A stretch of DNA of 9,983 nt, taken from contig QBLP01000079.1 of the NCBI GenBank assembly GCA_003070825.1, positions 1-9,983 of the forward strand, given 5' to 3'. The stretch is from Halanaerobium sp. Its GTDB lineage: Bacteria > Bacillota > Halanaerobiia > Halanaerobiales > Halanaerobiaceae. A model generated the notes under the pieces. The model worked only from the letters and a program-made list of their open reading frames with translations, searched no databases and had not been told where the DNA came from. A program made the position numbers and the translations under genes. Shown here piece after piece: positions 1 to 6,672 of the stretch. Positions within the stretch are counted from its first letter, which is position 1. Every line of letters begins with the position of its first letter.

Positions 1-19
1 AGATGTGTATAAGAGACAG
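1..19. other. Tn5 mosaic-end sequencing adapter (not genomic)
   Basis: The first 19 bases, AGATGTGTATAAGAGACAG, are identical to the 19-bp Tn5 mosaic end used in Nextera tagmentation libraries. A natural Tn5 end is very unlikely, because nothing transposase-like follows and the match sits exactly at the sequence edge. An open frame can be read through it from a GTG at 5, but its first five codons are then adapter-encoded. Genomic sequence should be taken to begin at base 20. Confidence 0.95.
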
Positions 20-31
20 ATATTTAAGAGA

Positions 32-37
32 GGGGAG
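32..37 (+). promoter_or_regulatory. Ribosome binding site that fixes a TTG start at 47
   Basis: GGGGAG at 32-37 lies 9 bases before an in-frame TTG at 47. The only upstream start in this frame is a GTG inside the adapter. Starting at TTG gives the N-terminus MFDTLRDNSR followed at once by a membrane helix, the usual form for SurA_N/PpiD-like proteins. Confidence 0.75.
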
Positions 38-46
38 TGTAAGGTT

Positions 47-1339
47 TTGTTTGATACTTTACGCGATAATAGTAGAATTATTGTTTATATAGTTGTAATT
101 GCCTTTGTTATTTCAGGTGGATTTATGGGCTATGGTGCCTATTTAAATAATCAGGGTGGAGGCGGACAGGCTCCCAATCAAAACCCATCTGTAATTGCAG
201 AAGTTAACGGGATGGAAATTTCTCAACAGGAATATTTCTCGCTTTTACAGCAGCAGGCGCCACAATCTAACTTGAGCAGCAGCCAGATTATACCATTTAG
301 GTATAATGTTCTGGATGCTTTAATTGAAAGAAAACTGTTGATGGCTCAAGCAGAAGTTTTAGATGTTGATGTTGAAGTTTCTGAAGCTGAGATAGATGAA
401 AATTATAATAATATTTTAGAGCAGAACGAAATGACTGAAAACGAATTATCAGAAGCTCTGGCTGAACAGGGTTATACAATTGGTGATTTAAGAGAAGATA
501 TAAAAGCAAGTATTGAGGATAGCAAAACGATAACTCAAACAATCGATCAGGGTATTGGCGAAATTGAGGTAAGCGAAGAAGAAATTGAAGAACTATACCA
601 GCAGCGATATCCTGAACCAGAAGCAGCTGAAGAAGATACTGCTGAAGAGGCAGAGTCAGAAGAGGAAAATACTGAAGCTGAAAACTCTGAAACTGAAAGA
701 CCAGCAATGGCAGAAGTTAGAGATGATCTTGAACAGGAAATAAGATCACAAAAAAGAAATGAAGCTATTAACAGCTGGCTGGCAGAGTTAAAAGCAGATG
801 CTGAAATTACTATTAATGATCCTGTTTTAAGTGCCTATCATGCTTTAGAAAATGAAAATTATAAACAGGCAGCAGAAGAATTCTCTGCTTTTGTTGAGGA
901 GAAAGAAACAGATCCGATTTTCTACAGCTATTTAGCTCAGGCATATGAGGGTCAGAATAATCTTGAAAGAGCAAAAGAAGTTTATAATAGTGCACTAGAG
1001 TCTTATCCTGAAAATACTGACTTAAGATTTAATTATGCTCAGTTCCTTGCTGATCAGGAAAATAATGAAGAGGCAATAGCACAGCTTGATAAAATTTCAG
1101 CTGCTGCAGAGGATGATTTTATGACATATTATCAGCTCTACATGATGTATAGCCGTCTTGGCGCTGAGAAAAAAGCTCAGTCAGCAATGAAAGAGATTCA
1201 GCGGATTAGTGAGGATATGCAGACTAAATCGTCTCCAGAGGTAGATCAGGAAACTACTGAAGATATTAAAGAAGAAGCAAAAGAAGTGAAAGAAGAAGTT
1301 AAAGTTGAGTCACCAGTTGAAACTAAAAATAATAATTAA
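47..1339 (+). CDS. Membrane-anchored SurA N-terminal domain protein with TPR repeats, no PPIase domain
   Basis: About 430 aa from the TTG at 47. A single hydrophobic helix at residues 11-33 acts as an N-terminal anchor or uncleaved signal, placing the rest outside the membrane. Residues about 45-185 resemble the SurA_N/PpiD chaperone fold: a VNG-x-x-I-S strand-turn start, the helix with LDALIERKLL, then acidic helices ending in SEEEIEELY. In PpiD and PrsA a parvulin domain of roughly 90 aa comes next. Here there is only an acidic low-complexity linker (about 189-218), and the chain goes straight to the closing helix with EVRDDLEQEIRSQKRNEAI. Residues about 258-385 read as three or four TPR-like helical pairs, followed by a Lys/Glu-rich tail. 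The likely role is an extracytoplasmic chaperone or scaffold without isomerase activity. It lies upstream of hisS in the same direction. Family assignment is by eye; the exact function is unknown. Confidence 0.8.
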   Translation: MFDTLRDNSRIIVYIVVIAFVISGGFMGYGAYLNNQGGGGQAPNQNPSVIAEVNGMEISQQEYFSLLQQQAPQSNLSSSQIIPFRYNVLDALIERKLLMAQAEVLDVDVEVSEAEIDENYNNILEQNEMTENELSEALAEQGYTIGDLREDIKASIEDSKTITQTIDQGIGEIEVSEEEIEELYQQRYPEPEAAEEDTAEEAESEEENTEAENSETERPAMAEVRDDLEQEIRSQKRNEAINSWLAELKADAEITINDPVLSAYHALENENYKQAAEEFSAFVEEKETDPIFYSYLAQAYEGQNNLERAKEVYNSALESYPENTDLRFNYAQFLADQENNEEAIAQLDKISAAAEDDFMTYYQLYMMYSRLGAEKKAQSAMKEIQRISEDMQTKSSPEVDQETTEDIKEEAKEVKEEVKVESPVETKNNN

Positions 1340-1401
1340 TCATTTATTTAGATAAAAATTAAAGAGTAAATTTACTAAGTTAACTATTAAATCTATCAGC
1401 T

Positions 1402-2556
1402 CCTCCTATTTTTGAATATACAGAACTCTTTCAGCGCGGTATTGGTGAAGTAACTGATATTGTTGAAAAGGAGATGTATACCTTTGAGGATAAAGGAGGC
1501 AGAAGTATCACTCTCAGACCCGAGGGTACTGCTTCTGTAATCAGATCATTTTTAGAAAATAAAATTTACGGACAGGCTCAACCGACTAAATATTACTATA
1601 TTGGACCAATGTTTAGATATGAAAGACCACAATCAGGCAGATTTAGACAGTTTCATCAGCTGGGAGTTGAGGCAATAGCTTCCAATGATCCTGCACTTGA
1701 TGCAGAAATCATTTCCTTAGGGATGCGTCTGCTTCAAGATTTTGGTCTTAATGACCTGGAACTTCATTTAAATAGTGTAGGTTGTGGAGAATGCCGTCCA
1801 ACTTATGTAGATAAATTAAAAAAATATTTAAATGAAAACAAAGAACAATTATGTGATAACTGTAAGAGCAGAATTGATAGAAATCCATTGCGGGTTCTGG
1901 ACTGTAAAAACGAAAGCTGTCAGTCTGTAATTAAAGATGCGCCAAAGATTACTGATAATCTCTGTCAAAGCTGTGCTGATCATTTTAATGATGTACAGGA
2001 ATACCTTGATATTTTGAACCTGGATTATATTATCAATCCACTTTTGGTCAGGGGTCTTGATTATTATACAAATACTGCATTTGAAATTAAAGATAATGCG
2101 CTGGGAGCACAGGATACTGTCTTTGGTGGAGGCCGCTACAATGGTCTGGCTGAAGAAATAGGCAATAGAGATCTGCCTGGTATTGGTTTTGCCCTTGGAA
2201 TTGAGAGATTGCTGCTTTCTTTAGAGGCAAAAGATATCGAGCTGCCTGTAGAATCAGGTGTTGATCTTTACATAACAGTCATTGGAGATCAGGCTAAAAA
2301 AGAATCATTTAAACTTCTTGATCAGCTGAGAAATAAAGGTTTTAGAACTGAAATCGATTATTTGGGACGAAGTGTTGGCTCTCAAATGAAATCAGCTGAC
2401 CGCATGAATGCTGAGTATACAATAATTATTGGCGAAAATGAACTTAATAATAACTCTGCTACAATTAGAAATATGAAAAGTGGAGATGAAAAAGAAATTC
2501 AATTAAGCAACTTATTAGAGGAAATGAAGCAGCTAGTAGATAAGGAGGATATTTAA
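1402..2556 (+). CDS. hisS: Histidyl-tRNA synthetase, 5'-truncated
   Basis: Class II synthetase that charges tRNA-His in the cytosol. Counting from the internal ATG at 1474, motif 2 is clear (FRYERPQSGRFRQFHQ, about 47-62), as are the HisA motif RGLDYY (193-198), FGGGRYNGL (217-225), motif 3 GIGFALGIERLLL and the C-terminal anticodon-binding domain. Recognisable HisRS coding runs in frame upstream of that ATG to about 1402 (PPIFEYTELFQRG, including the motif 1 proline). It then meets non-homologous AT-rich sequence with an in-frame TAA at 1381. No ATG, GTG or TTG lies between that stop and 1474, and the ATG at 1474 is an internal methionine with no proper ribosome site. About 40 N-terminal residues, the start codon and any leader are missing, so this is either a real deletion or a bad assembly join. 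The stop is one base before the aspS start. Identity is certain; integrity is doubtful. Confidence 0.93.
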   Translation, partial: PPIFEYTELFQRGIGEVTDIVEKEMYTFEDKGGRSITLRPEGTASVIRSFLENKIYGQAQPTKYYYIGPMFRYERPQSGRFRQFHQLGVEAIASNDPALDAEIISLGMRLLQDFGLNDLELHLNSVGCGECRPTYVDKLKKYLNENKEQLCDNCKSRIDRNPLRVLDCKNESCQSVIKDAPKITDNLCQSCADHFNDVQEYLDILNLDYIINPLLVRGLDYYTNTAFEIKDNALGAQDTVFGGGRYNGLAEEIGNRDLPGIGFALGIERLLLSLEAKDIELPVESGVDLYITVIGDQAKKESFKLLDQLRNKGFRTEIDYLGRSVGSQMKSADRMNAEYTIIIGENELNNNSATIRNMKSGDEKEIQLSNLLEEMKQLVDKEDI

Positions 2557-2557
2557 G

Positions 2558-4333
2558 ATGGGTGAAACAATTAAAGATTTAAAGAGAACCCACCTCTGTG
2601 GAGAAGTTAGTAAAAAAGACAATCAAGACAGAGTAACAATCATGGGGTGGGTACAAAAACGAAGAGATCACGGTGGTGTTATATTTACTGATATTAGAGA
2701 TCGTTCAGGAATTGTTCAGGTGGTGTTTAATCCTGATTCTGGTAAAGAACTATTTGAAAAAGCTGATACTCTTCGTTCGGAATATGTAGTTGCAATTACC
2801 GGAGAGGTTGAGCCGAGACCGGAGGGGAATATTAATCCGGATCTTCCAACTGGTGAAATTGAAATCAAGGCGGAAGAATTAAGAGTTTTAGATAAAGCTG
2901 AGACTCCTCCAATCCAAATTGAGGACAATATTGATACCGGTGAAGATGTAAGGTTAAAATATAGATATTTAGATTTAAGAAGGCCTAAAATGACAAAACT
3001 TATGGGGCTGAGACATAAAATAACTAAAACTACCAGAGATTTTCTGGATCAAAATGGATTCTGGGAAATTGAAACTCCAATTTTAACCAAGAGTTCTCCT
3101 GAGGGAGCCAGAGACTATCTGGTTCCAAGTAGAGTTAACCCCGGTCAGTTTTTTGCTCTACCACAGTCTCCTCAGATATTTAAACAGTTATTGATGGTTT
3201 CTGGAATGGAAAGATATTTTCAGATAGCTCGCTGTTTTAGAGATGAAGATTTAAGAGCAAACCGTCAGCCAGAATTTACTCAGATTGATATGGAGATGTC
3301 TTTTGTTAATCAGGAAGAAGTTATGGAGATTACTGAGGGATTAATGAAAGAATTGTTTGCTGTTGGTGATATTGAAGTTCCTGAAAAAATTAAAAGAATG
3401 TCCTACCAGGAAGCAATGGACCGTTTTGGTTCTGACAAGCCCGATCTTCGTTTTGGTATGGAGCTTAAGGATTTATCTGAGGTAGTTAAAGATAGTGATT
3501 TTAATATTTTTAGTGGAACTGTTAGTAAAGGTGGCCAGGTAAAAGGTATAAACTTTAAAGGAGGAGCAGATTCTCCACGAAGTACCATTGATGCCTTTGA
3601 AGATTATGTAAAAATGTTTAAAGCAAAGGGTCTGGCCTGGATGGCTTTAAGAGAGGATGAACTAAAATCTCCAATTGCTAAATTCCTTTCCGAATCAGAA
3701 ATTGAAGGAATTAAAAAAGCTATGGAAGCAGAACAGGGAGATTTATTATTAATTGTTGCTGATAAACCAGCGGTAGTAGCTGCAGCTTTAGGTAATCTCC
3801 GCCTTAAGATTGCTAAAGACAATAATTTAATTCCTGATGAAGTTTACGAATTTGTCTGGATTGTGGACTTTCCTTTATTTGAATATGATGAAGAGGAAGA
3901 CCGCTTAACTGCAATTCATCATCCATTTACCGCACCACTGGAAGAGGATATAGAAAAGTTAGATACTGATCCCGCATCTGTAAAATCAAAAGCCTATGAC
4001 CTTGTTTTAAATGGTGAAGAACTGGGTGGAGGAAGTATTAGAATTAATAATCACAAACTGCAGGAAAAGGTATTTTCTGCTCTGTCCATCAGCAAAGAGG
4101 AGCAGCAGGAAAAATTTGGTTATTTGCTTGATGCTTTTGATTATGGTACACCTCCTCATGGTGGGATTGCCTTTGGACTTGATCGTCTAATGATGATCGT
4201 GGGGCGCACTGATTCAATTAGAGATGTTATTGCTTTCCCTAAAACTCAGAGAGCAACATCTCCTCTGACAAACGCACCTTCAAAAGTCGACAAAAAACAG
4301 CTGCAGGAACTTGGAATTTCCATCCGTTCTTAG
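2558..4333 (+). CDS. aspS: Aspartyl-tRNA synthetase, probably non-discriminating (Asp/Asn)
   Basis: 591 aa, the normal length for bacterial AspRS. Domains in order: N-terminal OB-fold anticodon-binding domain (about 10-110, with GWVQKRRDHGGVIF), class II core with motif 2 (FRDEDLRANRQPEF, from 227), the bacterial GAD insertion (about 285-410), and motif 3 (GIAFGLDRL, Arg543) followed by PKTQRATSPL. It charges tRNA-Asp. His38 and Gly90 stand where the discriminating E. coli enzyme has Leu30 and a lysine. Published work on Pseudomonas AspRS links His/Gly at these positions to an enzyme that also makes Asp-tRNA-Asn for GatCAB. A strong AAGGAGG (2543-2549) at the end of hisS precedes the ATG, and the spacing to hisS is one base, so the two are co-translated. 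No convincing terminator follows the stop. Confidence 0.97.
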   Translation: MGETIKDLKRTHLCGEVSKKDNQDRVTIMGWVQKRRDHGGVIFTDIRDRSGIVQVVFNPDSGKELFEKADTLRSEYVVAITGEVEPRPEGNINPDLPTGEIEIKAEELRVLDKAETPPIQIEDNIDTGEDVRLKYRYLDLRRPKMTKLMGLRHKITKTTRDFLDQNGFWEIETPILTKSSPEGARDYLVPSRVNPGQFFALPQSPQIFKQLLMVSGMERYFQIARCFRDEDLRANRQPEFTQIDMEMSFVNQEEVMEITEGLMKELFAVGDIEVPEKIKRMSYQEAMDRFGSDKPDLRFGMELKDLSEVVKDSDFNIFSGTVSKGGQVKGINFKGGADSPRSTIDAFEDYVKMFKAKGLAWMALREDELKSPIAKFLSESEIEGIKKAMEAEQGDLLLIVADKPAVVAAALGNLRLKIAKDNNLIPDEVYEFVWIVDFPLFEYDEEEDRLTAIHHPFTAPLEEDIEKLDTDPASVKSKAYDLVLNGEELGGGSIRINNHKLQEKVFSALSISKEEQQEKFGYLLDAFDYGTPPHGGIAFGLDRLMMIVGRTDSIRDVIAFPKTQRATSPLTNAPSKVDKKQLQELGISIRS

Positions 4334-4355
4334 TGACATTACAGGGATTTTTTGC

Positions 4356-4384
4356 TTGCAGATTTAGATGAGATATGTTAATAT
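4356..4384 (+). promoter_or_regulatory. Possible sigma-A promoter of the 6S RNA gene
   Basis: TTGCAG (4356-4361) and TAATAT (4379-4384) are 17 bases apart, which would start RNA near 4391, some 10-14 bases before the closing stem of 6S RNA. Both boxes are only partial matches. An alternative is TTGCTT (4352) with TATGTT (4374) at 16 bases. Some 6S RNA may also come from aspS read-through, since no terminator separates them. Confidence 0.4.
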
Positions 4385-4399
4385 TATTTATAGAAAAGT

Positions 4400-4577
4400 A
4401 AATACCATCTGCCGTGTTCGATAATGATTAAACATTTTGACCAACACTTAGACATAGGGAGCCTGAGCTCTACCTGCGGCGTAGAAGCCTTAAATGGACC
4501 TATAAACCAGGTAGGAGGGCACCCACTTGGCAGACAGGGATCAAAATTCCAAATCAACCGGCACGGTGGATGGACTT
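4400..4577 (+). ncRNA. ssrS: 6S RNA
   Basis: 6S RNA binds the sigma-A RNA polymerase holoenzyme by mimicking an open promoter and lowers transcription in stationary phase. The ends pair: CCATCTGCCGTG (4405-4416) with CACGGTGGATGG (4562-4573), 12 pairs of which two are G-U. Inside this, ATTTTGA (4434-4440) pairs with TCAAAAT (4541-4547). The upper arm is CTACCTG (4470-4476) with CAGGTAG (4508-4514). The segment GAAGCCTTAAA (4484-4494) is identical to part of E. coli 6S RNA, and the GGAGGGCACCCAC segment fits the 3' side of the central bubble. The length of about 170-178 nt is normal. The position supports the call: in Bacillus one 6S gene lies beside aspS, and in Proteobacteria 6S commonly precedes the fau homologue; here it lies between both. 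Exact ends are estimates. Confidence 0.88.
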
Positions 4578-4579
4578 TT

Positions 4580-4607
4580 AGCTAACCTTTATAAGGTTAG
4601 CTTTTTT
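4580..4607 (+). terminator. Rho-independent terminator of 6S RNA
   Basis: A perfect 10-bp stem, AGCTAACCTT (4580-4589) with AAGGTTAGCT (4593-4602), has a 3-base loop and is followed by a run of T ending at 4607. It lies directly after the closing stem of 6S RNA and separates it from the fau promoter. Confidence 0.93.
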
Positions 4608-4676
4608 CGTATCTAAAGTATTATAATCTGCTGTTAAAAGCCGGACTAAATTTGATTTTTGAGCTAGGATAATACT

Positions 4677-4705
4677 TTGCAGAAATATTAAATTTCTGCT
4701 ATTAT
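4677..4705 (+). promoter_or_regulatory. Sigma-A promoter of the fau-rarA-yigZ operon
   Basis: TTGCAG (4677-4682), a 17-base spacer, then TATTAT (4700-4705, five of six consensus bases) preceded by TG at 4697-4698, an extended -10. Transcription would start near 4712, about 30 bases before the fau ATG. It follows the 6S terminator, so the operon has its own start. Confidence 0.75.
4679..4699. promoter_or_regulatory. Inverted repeat inside the fau promoter, candidate operator
   Basis: GCAGAAAT (4679-4686) and ATTTCTGC (4692-4699) are perfect reverse complements with a 5-base spacer. The repeat covers nearly the whole -35/-10 spacer and overlaps the last bases of the -35 box, where a bound dimer would block RNA polymerase. 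No regulator gene for it is recognisable nearby. A transcript hairpin role is unlikely because it lies upstream of the predicted start. Confidence 0.5.
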
Positions 4706-4742
4706 AGGATTAGAATTCAATAATAAAATTGGGGTGAATTTT

Positions 4743-5321
4743 ATGCAGAAAAAAGAAGAGCTAAGAAAAAAATACTTAAAAGAGAGATCAGAAATTCCAC
4801 AAAACAAAATCAGCAGTTGGAGCCAAAAAATAAATAAACAGTTTTTAAAACTTCCACAATTAGAAACTGCCAAAAAAGTAATGGCGTATGCTTCAATGCG
4901 AAAAGAGATAGAAACATTTGATTTAATGGAAGAATTATTAGATCAGGGATATCTCTTATATCTTCCCTATACTAGAAAAGATCAAATTGATCTAGGAACT
5001 GCTCAGATTAATAATCTTGATTCAGATTTAAAAGAAGGTGTTTATGGAGTTCAGGAACCAGTAGCTCGAATTCGCGGTGAAGAGGTTCCAGAAGATCTTG
5101 ATTTAATAATTGTTCCTGGTGCCTGTTTTACCCCAGAAGGTTACAGGATAGGTTATGGTGGAGGATATTACGATAGTTTCTTAAGTAAACATGCAGATGG
5201 CGCTCTTAAAGTTGGTTTTTGCTATGACAGGTTTATTGTTGATTCAATTCCAGTTGAAGATCATGATGTTCCAGTTGATTTAATAATTACAGAAAAGGAA
5301 GTTATCCGTACAAAACAGTAG
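4743..5321 (+). CDS. fau: 5-formyltetrahydrofolate cyclo-ligase
   Basis: 192 aa from the ATG at 4743, chosen because GGGGTG (4731-4736) sits 6 bases upstream; an in-frame GTG at 4734 would lie within that ribosome site. The enzyme uses ATP to turn 5-formyl-THF into 5,10-methenyl-THF in the cytosol, returning the stored folate to one-carbon metabolism. The family signature GYRIGYGGGYYD is at 133-144, the N-terminal helix has KEELRKKYL, and the ATP/substrate strand with LIIVPGACF precedes the signature. Length is normal. It is the first gene of a unit with rarA, whose ribosome site overlaps the fau stop. The 6S RNA gene just upstream repeats a linkage known from Proteobacteria. Confidence 0.95.
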   Translation: MQKKEELRKKYLKERSEIPQNKISSWSQKINKQFLKLPQLETAKKVMAYASMRKEIETFDLMEELLDQGYLLYLPYTRKDQIDLGTAQINNLDSDLKEGVYGVQEPVARIRGEEVPEDLDLIIVPGACFTPEGYRIGYGGGYYDSFLSKHADGALKVGFCYDRFIVDSIPVEDHDVPVDLIITEKEVIRTKQ

Positions 5322-5331
5322 AGGTGAGAGT

Positions 5332-6672
5332 GTGAACCTTTTTGATAATCAAAATAACCAGGAAAACAATAATGACCGTCCGCTGGCCTACAGGATGCGC
5401 CCCCGCAGTCTGGAAGAATTTTATGGTCAGGAAGAAATCGTCGGAGAAAATAAACTTTTAAGCAGAGCTATTAAAGCTGATCGGCTGCAGTCTCTAATTT
5501 TTTATGGACCACCCGGCACTGGCAAAACAAGTCTGGCTCAAGTGATTGCAAACCAGACCGAAGCTGAATTTGTTAAATTAAATGCAGTTACATCTGGAGT
5601 TAAAGATATTCGCGAAGTAATAAAAAAAGCAAAATCTAACCGTAATTTATATAATAAAAAGACCATTCTTTTTATTGATGAAATTCACCGTTTTAATAAA
5701 TCTCAACAGGATGCTTTACTGCCTTCAGTAGAAAACGGTACAGTTATTATGATTGGAGCTACAACAGAAAATCCATACTTTGAAGTTAATTCACCACTTT
5801 TATCCAGGTCCAGAATTTTCAGGTTAGAAAAATTAAATAGTAATCAGGTATATTCGATATTAAAAAAAGCTCTTGCGGATCAAGATAGAGGATTGGGTAA
5901 ACTTAAGGTTGAGATTTCAGATAAAGATCTCAATTTTATTGCTGAACTTGCTGATGGTGATGCCAGAGTGGCTTTAAATACCCTGGAACTTGCTGTTTTG
6001 ACTACCCCTGCTGATAAAGACGGACTAATTAAACTTAATCAGGAGATAATTGAGGAGTCAATGCAGAAAAAAATACTTAACTATGATCGCTCAGGTGATA
6101 ACCACTATGATATAATCTCTGCTTTTATTAAAAGTATGCGCGGCTCAGATCCTGATGCGGCCATTTACTGGCTTGCTCGAATGATTGTCAGTGGGGAAGA
6201 TCCTAAGTTTATTGCCCGCAGAGTTGTAATCCATGCCGCAGAAGATGTGGGTATGGCAGATCCAACTGCACTCATTATAGCAGAGTCTGCAGCCAGAGCT
6301 GTAGAACAGATTGGCTTTCCAGAAGCAAAAATTCCCTTGGCAGAAGCTGTAATTTACATTGCTACTGCACCAAAGAGCAATTCAATTGTTAAAGCAATCA
6401 ATAGTGCGGTGGACTTTGTGGAAAATAATAAAGCAGGAGATGTACCACCTCATCTTAAAGACAGCCATTATGCTGGTGCCTCAGAATTAGGCCATGGACT
6501 TGATTATAAATATCCACACAGCTACCCGAAAAATTATGTTGAACAAAACTATCTGCCCGAAGATATGCAGGGTCTTTCATTTTATAAGCCTGGGAAAATG
6601 GGGAGAGAAAAAAAGACTGCGAAATTTTTAGAATATCTAAAAAATAATAGCAGCTCAGGGGATGAAAAGTAA
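5332..6672 (+). CDS. rarA: Replication-associated recombination protein A, AAA+ ATPase
   Basis: 446 aa from a GTG at 5332, with GAGGTGAG (5321-5328) as ribosome site overlapping the fau stop. RarA (MgsA, the bacterial relative of Mgs1/WRNIP1) is a tetrameric clamp-loader-like ATPase that acts at stalled replication forks and interacts with SSB. Seen: the RMRPRSLEEFYGQ lead-in, Walker A GPPGTGKT (59-66), Walker B with Asp116-Glu117, sensor 1 GATTENP (142-148), the arginine finger in SPLLSRSRIF, sensor 2 near DARVALNTLE (about 210), then the C-terminal tetramerisation domain with KSMRGSDPDAAIYWLARM and a DVGMADP helix. The Asn/Gln-rich first 15 residues are unlike the conserved core and probably disordered. 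It ends in a 1-base overlap with yigZ (TAATG), so translation is coupled. Confidence 0.96.
   Translation: MNLFDNQNNQENNNDRPLAYRMRPRSLEEFYGQEEIVGENKLLSRAIKADRLQSLIFYGPPGTGKTSLAQVIANQTEAEFVKLNAVTSGVKDIREVIKKAKSNRNLYNKKTILFIDEIHRFNKSQQDALLPSVENGTVIMIGATTENPYFEVNSPLLSRSRIFRLEKLNSNQVYSILKKALADQDRGLGKLKVEISDKDLNFIAELADGDARVALNTLELAVLTTPADKDGLIKLNQEIIEESMQKKILNYDRSGDNHYDIISAFIKSMRGSDPDAAIYWLARMIVSGEDPKFIARRVVIHAAEDVGMADPTALIIAESAARAVEQIGFPEAKIPLAEAVIYIATAPKSNSIVKAINSAVDFVENNKAGDVPPHLKDSHYAGASELGHGLDYKYPHSYPKNYVEQNYLPEDMQGLSFYKPGKMGREKKTAKFLEYLKNNSSSGDEK

Noticed and set aside
5..46. GTG start at 5 that would add 14 residues to the first protein
   Set aside because: The first five codons lie in the Tn5 adapter, there is no ribosome site before it, and the TTG at 47 has a good one and gives a typical N-terminus.
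297..707. Open minus-strand frame of about 136 codons
   Set aside because: It lies antisense within the surA-like gene, is low-complexity in Leu and Gln as expected from reading acidic codons backwards, and has no ribosome site or neighbour support.
4652..4673. Extra promoter with TTGATT and GATAAT upstream of fau
   Set aside because: The boxes are only 10 bases apart, too close for sigma-A; the promoter at 4677-4705 is far better.
4334..4742. Riboswitch controlling fau
   Set aside because: The structured part ends in its own terminator before the fau promoter and matches 6S RNA in stems and conserved segment.
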